Source of the DNA: Acidovorax sp. A1169 | Lineage (GTDB): Bacteria; Pseudomonadota; Gammaproteobacteria; Burkholderiales; Burkholderiaceae_C | Length of the DNA stretch: 64,000 nt | Direction: 5' to 3' | Assembly: GCF_030704685.1 (NCBI RefSeq) | Contig: NZ_JAUZDX010000001.1 | Location: forward strand, 620,001 to 684,000 | Part shown: in pieces, positions 43,475-52,429 of the stretch | Numbering within the stretch: position 1 is the first letter of the stretch | Layout: each line of letters begins with the position of its first letter | Made by a program: the position numbers and the translations under genes | Notes under the pieces: generated by a model | Database searches by the model: none | The model's input: the letters and a program-made list of their open reading frames with translations, nothing else | What the model was told of the DNA's origin: nothing

Positions 43475-43978
43475 ATGAATTCCATGGCGCGCCAGGCCCC
43501 TGCCGTGCACTTGCCCGTGCGGCGCAGCCGCGCCGTGGGCGCTGTGCTGGCCGCCGTGGCGCTGGCGGGTGCTGCGGTGCTGTATGCCTGGTGGCTGCTG
43601 GGGGCTGGGCAGGGGGTGATCCCTGCACTGGCCGGCTCGAGCGCCTGGCTGGCCGCAGTGGCAGGTGCCTGGCACTGGTGGCTGGGCCAGTTTTGCGGAG
43701 AGTTGCACTGGGACGGCCAGCAGTGGTGGCTGGATGCGCTGCTTCCAGGCCGCTCGCCGGTGATGCTGCAAGGCGCTCCGGAGGTGCAGTGGGACCTGCA
43801 AGGCCACTTGTGGGTATGCGTCCAGGAGGCGCAAGGCCGCCAGCGCTTCTGGCTATGGCTGGAGAGCCGCCAGCAGCCCGAGCGGTGGGCCGATCTGCGG
43901 CGTGCGGTATATTCGCGCGCCGGAACGGGCACTGTGAGTGCCGGAGAGTTCGCGCCGATCCACAGCCGACAGGCGTGA
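43475..43978 (+). CDS. Hypothetical two-span membrane protein before rpoE
   Basis: This encodes 167 residues. Two hydrophobic spans at about 20-45 and 50-65 (AVGAVLAAVALAGAAVLYAWWLL; AWLAAVAGAWHWWLG) precede a Trp-rich soluble domain (LHWDGQQWWLDALLPG, VQWDLQGHLWVCVQE). No family is recognised. The gene lies between fabF and rpoE, 14 bp before the latter, so it may share the stress operon. A TATATT at 43908 near its end may serve rpoE. Confidence 0.6.
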   Translation: MNSMARQAPAVHLPVRRSRAVGAVLAAVALAGAAVLYAWWLLGAGQGVIPALAGSSAWLAAVAGAWHWWLGQFCGELHWDGQQWWLDALLPGRSPVMLQGAPEVQWDLQGHLWVCVQEAQGRQRFWLWLESRQQPERWADLRRAVYSRAGTGTVSAGEFAPIHSRQA

Positions 43979-43991
43979 ACCCAGAGATTCG

Positions 43992-44621
43992 ATGACAGTC
44001 CAAACGCCGCCTCCCACACCCGACAACAGCGATCTTCTCCTGGTGGAGCGCGCGGTGGCGGGCGATCAGCGGGCGTTCGAGCTGCTGGTCATCAAGTACC
44101 AGCGCCGCATTGAGCGCCTGATCGGCCGCATGGTGCGCGACACCGACATCATCCCGGACATCGCGCAGGAAACCTTCATCCGCGCCTACCGGGCCCTGCA
44201 CCAGTTCCGGGGCGACGCCCAGTTCTATACCTGGCTGTACCGGATTGCCGTCAATACCGCCAAGAAGGCGCTGATGGACATGAAGCGCAACCCGGTGATT
44301 TCAGAAAACGCCTTGAGGGGTGTCGACGATGAAGATGAAACTTCTCGTGTCGGGCATGAACTAACCAGCGACGAAACACCTGAAACGGTGCTGGCTGCCC
44401 AGGAAATCGCCCAGGCGGTGAATGCTGCCATGGAGGCGCTGCCCGAGGATTTGCGCCAGGCGGTGACGCTGCGCGAGATCGAGGGGCTCAGTTACGAAGA
44501 GATCGCTGCTGCCATGGGCTGCCCAATCGGCACGGTGCGGTCGCGTATTTTCCGCGCGCGGGAGGCGATTTCGGCCCGCGTGCGCCCGATGCTGGAAAAC
44601 CAGACGGGCAAACGGTGGTGA
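43992..44621 (+). CDS. rpoE: Envelope-stress sigma factor RpoE
   Basis: The protein has 209 residues from ATG 43992. Region 2 reads FELLVIKYQRRIERLIGRMV..IAQETFIRAYRALHQFRG; region 4 is LREIEGLSYEEIAAAMGCPIGTVRSRIFRAREA. This is the standard RpoE/AlgU sequence. It is followed by anti-sigma rseA, rseB and the mucD protease in canonical order. It should respond to misfolded outer-membrane proteins. Confidence 0.95.
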   Translation: MTVQTPPPTPDNSDLLLVERAVAGDQRAFELLVIKYQRRIERLIGRMVRDTDIIPDIAQETFIRAYRALHQFRGDAQFYTWLYRIAVNTAKKALMDMKRNPVISENALRGVDDEDETSRVGHELTSDETPETVLAAQEIAQAVNAAMEALPEDLRQAVTLREIEGLSYEEIAAAMGCPIGTVRSRIFRAREAISARVRPMLENQTGKRW

Positions 44622-44679
44622 TGGTGCGGTGTACGGCAAGGGTAAAGCAGTGTCTGGTGACGGATATGCAGGTGAGACC

Positions 44680-45336
44680 ATGAACAATGATGTGATGACG
44701 ACGAAGCGCGAACAGATTTCGGCGTTGGCCGACGGCCAGTTGCATGGCGATGCGTTTGCGGATGCCATCGCCTGTACAGGCGATGACGAAGGGCTGGCCA
44801 CATGGCAGATCTACCACCTGGTGGGTGATGTGCTGCGCTCGAACGAGCTGGCACGTGCCGACAGTGGCAACGTGCTGCTCTCGCGCCTGCGCGAACAGAT
44901 GGCCCAGGAGGCGCCGGTGCGGAGCCCGGCCGCGTTGGCACCCGAACCGGCCCTGGGCGTGGTGGCGCAGGCCCGGTTGCCTGCTGCCAATGCCTCGGTG
45001 TTCCGCTGGAAGATGGTGGCGGGGGTGGCCTCGCTGGCGGCCGTGGCGGCCATCGGGTGGTCTTCCGTCGGCATGCTGCAGGGTGGCCGCGGGGTTTCGG
45101 GGGCGCAGATGGCTTCTGTGGGAGCGCCTGTGATCCAGGCTGCCCCGGCACCGCAGGGTGTCATGCAGCCGGGCTCCATGATCGCCGTGGCCGAGAACGA
45201 GGGCCAGCAGGTGATGATCCGGGATCCGCGCCTGGACGAGCTCCTGGCGGCCCACAAGCAGTTTGGCAGCACCTCTGCGCTGCAGATGCCGGCCGGCTTC
45301 CTGCGCAACGCCACCTTTGCCACGCCCAGCCGCTGA
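44680..45336 (+). CDS. rseA: Anti-sigma-E factor RseA
   Basis: This encodes 218 residues from ATG 44680; ATG 44695 is possible. The N-terminal domain (REQISALADGQLHGDAFADAI, then WQIYHLVGDVLRS) binds sigma E; one span lies near 123-145 (VAGVASLAAVAAIGWSSVGML); the rest is periplasmic. Regulated proteolysis of this protein would free RpoE. The gene lies 58 bp after rpoE. Confidence 0.9.
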   Translation: MNNDVMTTKREQISALADGQLHGDAFADAIACTGDDEGLATWQIYHLVGDVLRSNELARADSGNVLLSRLREQMAQEAPVRSPAALAPEPALGVVAQARLPAANASVFRWKMVAGVASLAAVAAIGWSSVGMLQGGRGVSGAQMASVGAPVIQAAPAPQGVMQPGSMIAVAENEGQQVMIRDPRLDELLAAHKQFGSTSALQMPAGFLRNATFATPSR

Positions 45337-45360
45337 ATTTGCCTGACCTGACGCGCCACA

Positions 45361-46455
45361 ATGGGATGGATCTCTGACTTTGCCATGGCGCATGCCGCCG
45401 CACGGGTGTGGCGGCGCGCTGTGACCGCTGGCGTGGCCTTGTGGCTGTGCGCTGGTTTGTGGCCTGCAGCATTGCATGCGCAGGCGGTGCCGGGGCCTGC
45501 GGTGTCCGCTTTGCCGCCCCTGTCTCCGGTGATCCCGGTGCGCGACATTGGCCAGTGGATAGAGCGCATGCACCAGGCGCCCCGCAATCGCCCCTACGTC
45601 GGTACCTTCGTGGTGCTGTCCTCCTCGGGCGCGATGTTCAGCTCGCGCATCTGGAATGCCTGCGACGGCAAGCAGCAACTGGAGCGGGTGGATGGCCTGA
45701 GCGGCACGCCGCGCAAGGTGTTCCGGCGTGACGGCGAAGTGCGCACCTTCTTGCCAGAGGAGCGCACGGTGCGCACCGAGCGTGGGGACGCGCGCGGGCT
45801 GTTCCCGCAGTTGCCGTCGGTGCAGGGCACGTCCCTGGCCAGGCACTACGAGGCGCAGGTGCTGGGCCAGGAGCGCGTGGCCGGCCTGGATGCGGACGTG
45901 GTCTGGTTCAAGCCGCTGGATCCCCTGCGTTTCGGCTACCGCATCTGGAGCGAAAAGGAGTCGGGCCTGGTGGTCAAGTTGCAGACCCTGGCGACCGACG
46001 GCCGCGTGCTGGAGCAGGCGGCCTTCTCTGAGCTCGACCTCAACGCCACCGTGCCCTTGGACAAGCTTTCGCGCATGATGGATGACGTCTCGGGCTACAA
46101 GGTGATCGCCCCTGCGGCGGTGAAGACCACGGCACTGGAGGAGGGCTGGCGCATGCGCCAGCCGGTGGCCGGCTTTGTGCCGCAAAGCTGCCACAAGAGG
46201 GCGGCGGCTGCGGGGTCTGCAGAAGCTCCGCCACCGGTGCTGCAGTGCCTGTACTCCGATGGCCTGGCGACCGTGTCGCTGTTCATTGAGCCTTTCGATG
46301 CCAGGCGCCATGGCGCGCAAGGCCAGTTGGGCAGTGTGGGCGCCACGCAGATGCTGGGCCAGCGCATGGCCTCCGATGCCTGGGTGACGGCCGTCGGTGA
46401 GGTGCCGATGCAGACGCTGCGCCTTTTCGTCGGTGCACTGGAGCGCGCGCGCTGA
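45361..46455 (+). CDS. rseB: Periplasmic sigma-E regulator RseB/MucB
   Basis: The protein has 364 residues from 45361, or 356 if translation begins at ATG 45385. A signal peptide ends near ALHAQA. The MucB/RseB domains are seen in YVGTFVVLSSSGAMFSSRI, GDVVRTF-like DGEVRTFLPEER, and RFGYRIWSEKESGLVVKLQTL. It binds RseA and shields it from cleavage until lipoproteins or lipid signals displace it. Confidence 0.92.
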   Translation: MGWISDFAMAHAAARVWRRAVTAGVALWLCAGLWPAALHAQAVPGPAVSALPPLSPVIPVRDIGQWIERMHQAPRNRPYVGTFVVLSSSGAMFSSRIWNACDGKQQLERVDGLSGTPRKVFRRDGEVRTFLPEERTVRTERGDARGLFPQLPSVQGTSLARHYEAQVLGQERVAGLDADVVWFKPLDPLRFGYRIWSEKESGLVVKLQTLATDGRVLEQAAFSELDLNATVPLDKLSRMMDDVSGYKVIAPAAVKTTALEEGWRMRQPVAGFVPQSCHKRAAAAGSAEAPPPVLQCLYSDGLATVSLFIEPFDARRHGAQGQLGSVGATQMLGQRMASDAWVTAVGEVPMQTLRLFVGALERAR

Positions 46456-46492
46456 CCTGGCGCGGCGAACAGCCCTGGTACTGCGTGGTTTT

Positions 46493-46518
46493 CGGGAACC
46501 AAATGCCGGCCCGCCTCT
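46493..46518 (+). promoter_or_regulatory. Possible sigma-E-type promoter of mucD
   Basis: GGAACC (46493-46498), a 15-bp spacer and TCTTC (46514-46518) approximate the GGAACTT/TCTGA pattern of RpoE promoters. A start near 46524 is 45 nt before mucD. The match is incomplete. Confidence 0.3.
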
Positions 46519-46567
46519 TCACAGGCTGTGACACTCTTTTTCGCGTTCCCCACAATTTGAAAGGTCG

Positions 46568-48040
46568 ATGATGCCCAAGTTTGATTGGAGTATGCTGCGC
46601 GCCCTCGCCGTTTCGGGCGTGGTGGCGACGGTGGCCAGCGTGGCGGTGCTGCCCCAGGGCGTGGCCATGGCGCAGTCCGCCGTGGTCCGGGGCTTGCCGG
46701 ACTTCACTGACCTGGTGGACCAGGTTGGTCCGTCAGTGGTGAACATCCGAACGCGCGAGAAGGCGTCCGAGCGTTCGGGCGCCAACGGCATGGACGAGGA
46801 GATGGCAGAGTTCTTCCGCCGCTTCGGCGTGCCGATTCCCAACGTGCCGCGCCAGCAGCGCCCCCAGCGTCCCCAGCAGGATGAGGAGGCGCAGCCGCGC
46901 GGCGTGGGCTCGGGCTTCATCCTCACGGCCGACGGCTTCGTGATGACGAATGCGCATGTGGTCGAGGGGGCCGAGGAAGTCATCGTCACGCTCACCGACA
47001 AGCGCGAATACAAGGCGCGCATCGTGGGTGCCGACAAGCGCACCGACGTGGCCGTGGTCAAGATCGAGGCCACCGGGCTGCCAGCGGTGAAGGTGGGCGA
47101 TGTGAGCCGCCTCAAGGTGGGTGAGTGGGTTATGGCCATCGGCTCGCCTTTCGGCCTGGAGAACAGCGTGACTGCCGGCATCGTGAGCGCCAAGCAGCGC
47201 GACACGGGCGACTACCTGCCTTTCATCCAGACCGACGTGGCCATCAACCCCGGCAATTCCGGTGGCCCGCTGATCAACATGCGCGGCGAGGTGGTGGGGA
47301 TCAACAGCCAGATCTACTCGCGCTCGGGCGGCTTCATGGGTATCTCGTTCGCGATTCCGATGGACGAAGCGATCCGCGTCAGCGAGCAGTTGCGCTCGTC
47401 GGGCCGCGTGACGCGTGGCCGCATTGGCGTGCAGATTGGCGCGGTGAGCAAGGACGTGGCCGAATCGATCGGCCTGGGCAAGTCGCAGGGCGCGATGGTG
47501 ACAGGGGTGGAGTCGGGCTCGCCGGCCGACAAGGCGGGGGTCGAGGCAGGGGACATCATCACCCGCTTCGACGGCAAGCCCATCGAGAAGGTGGCCGACC
47601 TGCCGCGCCTGGTGGGCAACACCAAGCCCGGCACCAAGAGTGCCATCACGGTGTTCCGCCGCGGCAGCGCGCGCGACCTGTCCATCACCATCGCCGAAAT
47701 CGAACCCGACAAGCCGGTGGCCAAGGCGGTGGAGCGCGAGGAAAAGCCCAAGGCGTCGGCGGCAGCCCAGCAGCTCGGCCTGTCCGTGCTCGAACTCACC
47801 GATGCACAGAAGAAGGAGCTCAAGCTCAAGGGCGGCGTGGCCGTGGCATCGGCCACCGATGCCGCTGCGCGGGCGGGCCTGCGTGAAGGTGATGTGATCC
47901 TGTCCGTCGCCAACACGGAGATCGCGGGCCTCAAGGACTTCGAGGCGGTCGTGTCCAAGGCGGACAAGAGCAAGCCCTTGAGCCTGCTCTATCGCCGCGG
48001 CGAGTGGGCCCAGTATGCGGTGATCCGCCCTCTGCGCTGA
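46568..48040 (+). CDS. mucD: Periplasmic serine protease/chaperone MucD (DegP/HtrA)
   Basis: This encodes 490 residues. A signal peptide ends near VAMAQSA. The trypsin-like domain has His130 (TNAHVVEG), Asp160 (RTDVAVVKI) and Ser231 (NPGNSGGP). Two PDZ domains follow (about 275-370 and 390-485). Between residues 65 and 112 there is a Q/R/P-rich loop (LA-loop region). It degrades misfolded envelope proteins and completes the rpoE operon. Confidence 0.95.
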   Translation: MMPKFDWSMLRALAVSGVVATVASVAVLPQGVAMAQSAVVRGLPDFTDLVDQVGPSVVNIRTREKASERSGANGMDEEMAEFFRRFGVPIPNVPRQQRPQRPQQDEEAQPRGVGSGFILTADGFVMTNAHVVEGAEEVIVTLTDKREYKARIVGADKRTDVAVVKIEATGLPAVKVGDVSRLKVGEWVMAIGSPFGLENSVTAGIVSAKQRDTGDYLPFIQTDVAINPGNSGGPLINMRGEVVGINSQIYSRSGGFMGISFAIPMDEAIRVSEQLRSSGRVTRGRIGVQIGAVSKDVAESIGLGKSQGAMVTGVESGSPADKAGVEAGDIITRFDGKPIEKVADLPRLVGNTKPGTKSAITVFRRGSARDLSITIAEIEPDKPVAKAVEREEKPKASAAAQQLGLSVLELTDAQKKELKLKGGVAVASATDAAARAGLREGDVILSVANTEIAGLKDFEAVVSKADKSKPLSLLYRRGEWAQYAVIRPLR

Positions 48041-48171
48041 AGGAGGAGGTGCCCGGATTCAGAGGGGCAAAGGGGTGGTTCCCGCGGGCTATTCCCTCTG
48101 TATTTGATGGGGTTTTCCCAAAAAACTCCCCGGAAACGGGCGGTCTCTTGGGCCCTGAAAAAAACTTAGAG

Positions 48172-48191
48172 GTTAGCTTTCGCTAACTTTT
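48172..48191 (+). terminator. Weak hairpin terminator after mucD
   Basis: GTTAGC-TTTC-GCTAAC forms a 6-bp stem followed by TTTT, preceded by A-rich sequence. On the opposite strand the loop reads GAAA, a stable tetraloop. It lies 131 bp after the mucD stop. The bases 48041-48171 hold no gene I can support. Confidence 0.4.
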
Positions 48192-48291
48192 GCTGCGGGG
48201 CATCAACCAGTTTCGATAGAATGCAGGGGTCTGTTCAACCGTTATGTGCATATTGAACGACTCCTGCCCCACCATGCGGGATGCATCGTGT

Positions 48292-48370
48292 TCATGCACA
48301 GCTGATCCACAGCTCACCCACAAGTTGTTCATCATCGTGCGGGCTGGATCTGTGAATAAACTGTGTATAA
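48292..48370. repeat. Five DnaA-box-like 9-mers in two opposed 11-bp-phased arrays
   Basis: On the plus strand TCATGCACA (48292), TGATCCACA (48303) and TCACCCACA (48314) each end in CACA and are separated by exactly 2 bp (GC both times). On the minus strand TTATTCACA (48351-48359) and TTATACACA (48362-48370), again 2 bp apart, match the TTATNCACA consensus perfectly. The two sets face each other across 28 bp. The 2-bp, same-direction spacing is that of DnaA sites in the E. coli oriC oligomerisation region. Confidence 0.6.
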
Positions 48371-48440
48371 AATCCCTGTTGCAGTCAGGCAACGACCCTT
48401 TTCGTGCCAGTGCCGGGCTGCTCCCGACCCGCTTTTTGCC

Positions 48441-48517
48441 TACAATGAAGATCCAACTATCGCAGTTGCCAATGATTGTTGGTTCAGGGCGCGTCGCCAC
48501 TCGACGCGCCCTTTTTT
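48441..48517 (+). ncRNA. Candidate small RNA or lepA leader attenuator
   Basis: A -10-like TACAAT (48441-48446) precedes about 65 nt that can fold into CAACT/AGTTG (48454-48468), CCAA/TTGG (48469-48482) and the strong terminator stem (48487-48511) with T6. Nothing coding is convincing: a 34-codon frame from 48445 lacks a ribosome site. No clear -35 box is present. It could be a free sRNA or an attenuated leader of lepA. Confidence 0.4.
48487..48517 (+). terminator. Strong intrinsic terminator upstream of lepA
   Basis: GGGCGCGTCG and CGACGCGCCC form a perfect 10-bp stem with loop CCACT, then TTTTTT. It ends only 44 bp before the lepA ATG and about 450 bp after mucD, so it terminates a transcript that begins in the gap. 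Confidence 0.88.
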
Positions 48518-48561
48518 CTTGTGCGCGCCGTTTTAATTCAATTACTTGACGCTTCCCGTTG

Positions 48562-50370
48562 ATGAACCACATCAGAAATTTTTCCATCATTGCGCACATC
48601 GACCATGGCAAGTCGACGTTGGCCGACCGCTTGATCCAGCGATGCGGCGGCCTTGCGGACCGCGATATGGAGGCCCAGGTTCTGGACTCGATGGACATCG
48701 AGAAAGAGCGTGGGATAACCATCAAGGCGCAGACCGCTGCGCTGCAGTACAAGGCCCAGGATGGGCAGGTCTACAACCTCAATCTGATCGACACTCCGGG
48801 TCACGTTGACTTCTCGTACGAGGTGAGCCGTTCGCTGTCAGCATGCGAAGGCGCGCTGCTCGTCGTCGATGCCTCGCAGGGTGTCGAAGCACAGACCGTG
48901 GCCAATTGCTATACCGCGCTGGACCTCGGTGTGGAAGTGGTGCCGGTGCTCAACAAGATGGATCTGCCCAATGCCGATCCGGAGAATGCGAAGGCCGAGA
49001 TCGAGGACGTGATCGGCATCGATGCTGAGCATGCGATCCCTTGCTCGGCCAAGACCGGCATGGGAATCGACGAGATCCTCGAAGCCATCGTGGCCAAGGT
49101 GCCTGCGCCGCGCGGCAATGCAGACGGTCCGCTGCGCGCGATGATCGTCGACAGCTGGTTCGACAGCTATGTAGGCGTGGTGATGCTTGTGCGCGTGGTC
49201 GATGGCCGCCTGCTCAAGGGCGAGCGCATCAAGATGATGGCCAGCGAAGCGGTGTACAACGCGGACAATCTGGGTGTGTTCACCCCCGCCAACGAGCCGC
49301 GCAACTCGCTCGACGCGGGCCAGGTGGGCTACATCATCGCCGGCATCAAGGAGTTGCAGGCCGCCAAGGTGGGTGACACCATCACCCTCGAAAAGAAGCT
49401 GCCCAACAATGCCGGCCCAGCCACTGAAGCGCTGCCGGGTTTCAAGGAAATCCAGCCCCAGGTGTTTGCGGGCCTGTACCCGACGGAAGCCAGCGAGTAC
49501 GACTCGCTGCGCGATGCGCTGGAAAAGCTCAAGCTCAACGACGCTTCGCTGCACTACGAGCCAGAGGTTAGCCAGGCGCTGGGTTTCGGTTTTCGCTGCG
49601 GCTTCCTGGGCCTGTTGCACATGGAGATCGTGCAGGAGCGCCTGGAGCGAGAATTCGACCAGGACCTGATCACCACCGCGCCCAGCGTGGTCTACCAGGT
49701 GGTCCGCGCCGATGGCGAGACCGTCATGGTCGAGAACCCCTCCAAGATGCCCGACCAAGGCCGTATGGAAGAGGTGCGCGAGCCCATCGTCACCGTGCAC
49801 CTGTACATGCCCCAGGACTACGTGGGCCCGGTGATGACGCTGGCCAACCAGAAGCGCGGTGTGCAGATCAACATGGCCTACCATGGCCGCCAGGTCATGC
49901 TGACCTATGAGATGCCACTGGGCGAGATCGTCCTGGACTTCTTCGACAAGCTCAAGTCCGTTTCGCGCGGCTATGCGTCGATGGACTACGAGTTCAAGGA
50001 GTACCGCGCATCCGATGTGGTCAAGGTGGACATCCTGCTCAACGGCGAGAAGGTCGATGCGCTGTCCATCATCGTGCACCGTTCGCAGTCGCAGTACCGC
50101 GGCCGGGCCGTGGTGGGCAAGATGCGCGAGATCATCAGCCGCCAGATGTATGACGTGGCCATCCAGGCCGCCATCGGCGCCAACATCATCGCGCGCGAGA
50201 CCATCAAGGCCCTGCGCAAGAACGTGCTGGCCAAGTGCTATGGCGGGGATATTTCCCGCAAGCGCAAGCTTCTGGAAAAGCAGAAGGCGGGCAAGAAGCG
50301 GATGAAGCAGATCGGTTCGGTCGAGGTGCCCCAGGAGGCCTTCCTCGCCATTTTGCAGGTGGAAGATTGA
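48562..50370 (+). CDS. lepA: Elongation factor 4 (LepA) back-translocase GTPase
   Basis: The protein has 602 residues from ATG 48562 ([18 protein letters not shown]). GTPase motifs are [17 protein letters not shown] and NKMDLP. The EF-G-like domains and the unique C-terminal domain ([15 protein letters not shown]-like [19 protein letters not shown]) are complete. It binds ribosomes and helps translation under ionic stress. Its stop overlaps the lepB ATG by one base. Confidence 0.97.
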   Translation: MNHIRNFSIIAHIDHGKSTLADRLIQRCGGLADRDMEAQVLDSMDIEKERGITIKAQTAALQYKAQDGQVYNLNLIDTPGHVDFSYEVSRSLSACEGALLVVDASQGVEAQTVANCYTALDLGVEVVPVLNKMDLPNADPENAKAEIEDVIGIDAEHAIPCSAKTGMGIDEILEAIVAKVPAPRGNADGPLRAMIVDSWFDSYVGVVMLVRVVDGRLLKGERIKMMASEAVYNADNLGVFTPANEPRNSLDAGQVGYIIAGIKELQAAKVGDTITLEKKLPNNAGPATEALPGFKEIQPQVFAGLYPTEASEYDSLRDALEKLKLNDASLHYEPEVSQALGFGFRCGFLGLLHMEIVQERLEREFDQDLITTAPSVVYQVVRADGETVMVENPSKMPDQGRMEEVREPIVTVHLYMPQDYVGPVMTLANQKRGVQINMAYHGRQVMLTYEMPLGEIVLDFFDKLKSVSRGYASMDYEFKEYRASDVVKVDILLNGEKVDALSIIVHRSQSQYRGRAVVGKMREIISRQMYDVAIQAAIGANIIARETIKALRKNVLAKCYGGDISRKRKLLEKQKAGKKRMKQIGSVEVPQEAFLAILQVED

Positions 50371-51338
50371 TGCAGTTCATGCAAATTCTGACGGCCGCCA
50401 TCCTGGCCGCCTTTCTTGGCTACGTGGGTTCCTGGTACTTTGGCCTCATCGAGGGCAATTTTGCGCTGCTGCTGTTCCTGGCCACGGTGGTCACGGGCGC
50501 TTTCTGGCTGGCCGAGCGGCTGTACTTCCTGCCCCAGCGCCGCCGTGCAGCCCAGGCGATTGAAGACGCTGCCGTGCAGCGCCGGGCCGAACTGGACCGC
50601 ATGGGCATCCAGAAGGTGGATCTGGATGTGCAGGAAGCCCAGGGGCGCCTGCTCATGCAGCCCTGGTGGCTGGACTGGACGGCCGGGCTGTTCCCGGTGA
50701 TCGCAGCGGTGTTCGTGCTGCGCTCCTTTCTGTTCGAGCCGTTCAAGATTCCCTCCGGCTCGATGATCCCGACCTTGTTGGTAGGCGACCTGATCCTGGT
50801 GAACAAATTCACCTATGGCGTGCGCCTGCCGGTGATCAACACCAAGATCATCGAGGGCAACAAGCCCGCGCGCGGCGATGTCATGGTGTTCCGCTACCCG
50901 CCGCAGCCCAGTCTGGACTACATCAAGCGCGTGATCGGCGTGCCGGGCGACGAAGTGGCGTACCTGAACAAGCGCCTCACCATCAACGGGCAGGTGGTAC
51001 CCACCACGGCCGTCCCGGATTTTCTGGACGAAGTGAAGTACTACCCGCAACTCGAAGAGCAATTCGATGGCAAGGCACATCGGTTGCTGAACTATCCGGA
51101 TGCTCCGGCCTTCATCCAGGGCGCGACCAGTTTTGCGTATCGTGACAACTGCCGCTACAGTGTTGAAGGCGTGGTGTGCAAAGTGCCGGAAGGCCACTAT
51201 TTCATGATGGGAGACAACCGCGACAATTCGCTGGATTCTCGCTATTGGGGCTTTGTGCCCGACGCCAACATCGTGGGCAAGGCCTTTTTCGTCTGGATGA
51301 ACTTCAGCAATCCCAGGCGCATTGGGTCTTTTCAATGA
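50370..51338 (+). CDS. lepB: Signal peptidase I
   Basis: This encodes 322 residues. Two N-terminal membrane spans (about 5-25 and 32-50) and a third segment near 105-120 precede the catalytic domain. Nucleophile Ser131 is in IPSGSMIPTL and general base Lys186 in YIKRVIGVPGDEV; the GDNRDNSLDSRYWG box closes the site. It cleaves Sec/Tat signal peptides outside the inner membrane. Confidence 0.97.
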   Translation: MQFMQILTAAILAAFLGYVGSWYFGLIEGNFALLLFLATVVTGAFWLAERLYFLPQRRRAAQAIEDAAVQRRAELDRMGIQKVDLDVQEAQGRLLMQPWWLDWTAGLFPVIAAVFVLRSFLFEPFKIPSGSMIPTLLVGDLILVNKFTYGVRLPVINTKIIEGNKPARGDVMVFRYPPQPSLDYIKRVIGVPGDEVAYLNKRLTINGQVVPTTAVPDFLDEVKYYPQLEEQFDGKAHRLLNYPDAPAFIQGATSFAYRDNCRYSVEGVVCKVPEGHYFMMGDNRDNSLDSRYWGFVPDANIVGKAFFVWMNFSNPRRIGSFQ

Positions 51339-51380
51339 TCCATGGCCTGTTTTAATCAGTAAGTACGGAGAGGGGAGAGT

Positions 51381-51746
51381 ATGTATTCCAACCGTTTTGC
51401 CAGCCGTTCGCGCCAGCGTGGTCTGTCTTTCATTGGCGTGATTTTCATCGGGCTGATCTGCGTGGCGGCGTTTGCCATCGGCGGGCAGTCTGTGCCTATC
51501 TTTTTGGAGTACCAGGCCATCAACAAGGCGGCCACCAAGGCCGCCAGGGAAGAGACCACAGTTGGAGGAATACGCGGTGCCTTTGATCGTGCGGGTACTA
51601 TCGATGACATCAGTTCCGTCAAGGGGAAGGACCTGGAGATTACGAAGCGCGGCGATAAAAATGTGGTGAGCTTCAAGTATTCACGCGAGATTCCCCTCGC
51701 TGGTCCGGCTTATCTCGTCTACCGCTTCGAGGGACAGACCAAGTAG
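51381..51746 (+). CDS. DUF4845 single-span membrane protein
   Basis: The protein has 121 residues. A basic start ([28 protein letters not shown]) resembles a type IV pilin-like leader and membrane span, followed by a small periplasmic domain with [20 protein letters not shown]. It is a conserved lepB-rnc neighbour in Betaproteobacteria. Function is unknown. Its stop overlaps the rnc GTG start. Confidence 0.88.
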   Translation: MYSNRFASRSRQRGLSFIGVIFIGLICVAAFAIGGQSVPIFLEYQAINKAATKAAREETTVGGIRGAFDRAGTIDDISSVKGKDLEITKRGDKNVVSFKYSREIPLAGPAYLVYRFEGQTK

Positions 51747-52429
51747 TGTCCCCCAGTCTTCTTGCGCTGCAGGACCGCCTGCAGCACCTCTTTTCCGATC
51801 CCTCGCTGCTGCAACGTGCCATCACGCACCGCAGCTTTTCGGCCGACCACAATGAGCGGTTGGAGTTCCTGGGGGACTCCGTCCTGAACCTTGCGGTTGC
51901 GAGCCTGCTGTACCAGCGCCTGGGGTCCCTGCCTGAAGGTGATCTCTCGCGTGTGCGGGCCAACCTGGTCAAGCAGGACACCCTGCACCAGTTGGCCCTG
52001 CGCCTGCGTGTGTCCGAGGTGTTGAGACTCGGTGAGGGTGAATCCAAATCCGGTGGCCACCAGCGCCCTTCGATCCTTGCCGATGCGCTGGAGGCGCTGA
52101 TCGGCGCGGTCTACCTCGACGCCGGTTACATCCAGGCCGAAGCCCTGGTGCACCGCCTGTTCCAGGCCATGGAGATCAACCCGCAGATGCAGGCCGCGTC
52201 CAAGGACCCGAAGACCGCGTTGCAGGAGTGGCTCCAGGGCCGCAAAATGAAGCTTCCGCAGTATGCCGTCGTGGCCACCGTGGGGGCGGCGCACCGCCAG
52301 ACCTTCGATGTCGAGTGCGATATTCCCGAACTGGGCCTGATAGAGCGTGGCATTGGCGGCTCCCGCCGTGCCGGTGAGCAGGCTGCGGCAGCGGCCATGC
52401 TTGCCACACTGAAAGCAAAGAATCTATGA
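51746..52429 (+). CDS. rnc: Ribonuclease III
   Basis: This encodes 227 residues with a GTG start that overlaps the previous stop (TAGTG). The catalytic signature is [17 protein letters not shown]; a second acidic block is [16 protein letters not shown]; the double-stranded RNA-binding domain occupies about 155-226. It cuts rRNA precursors and structured mRNAs. It is coupled to era by a 4-bp overlap. Confidence 0.97.
   Translation: MSPSLLALQDRLQHLFSDPSLLQRAITHRSFSADHNERLEFLGDSVLNLAVASLLYQRLGSLPEGDLSRVRANLVKQDTLHQLALRLRVSEVLRLGEGESKSGGHQRPSILADALEALIGAVYLDAGYIQAEALVHRLFQAMEINPQMQAASKDPKTALQEWLQGRKMKLPQYAVVATVGAAHRQTFDVECDIPELGLIERGIGGSRRAGEQAAAAAMLATLKAKNL

Noticed and set aside
48292-48370. 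The DnaA-like array as the chromosomal origin
   Set aside because: No dnaA, dnaN, rpmH or gidA lies nearby and only a short AT-rich stretch is present, so a main origin is unlikely.
48183-48752. A 189-codon minus-strand frame across the mucD-lepA gap
   Set aside because: It overlaps the start of lepA, has no ribosome site and crosses the terminator and DnaA-like array.
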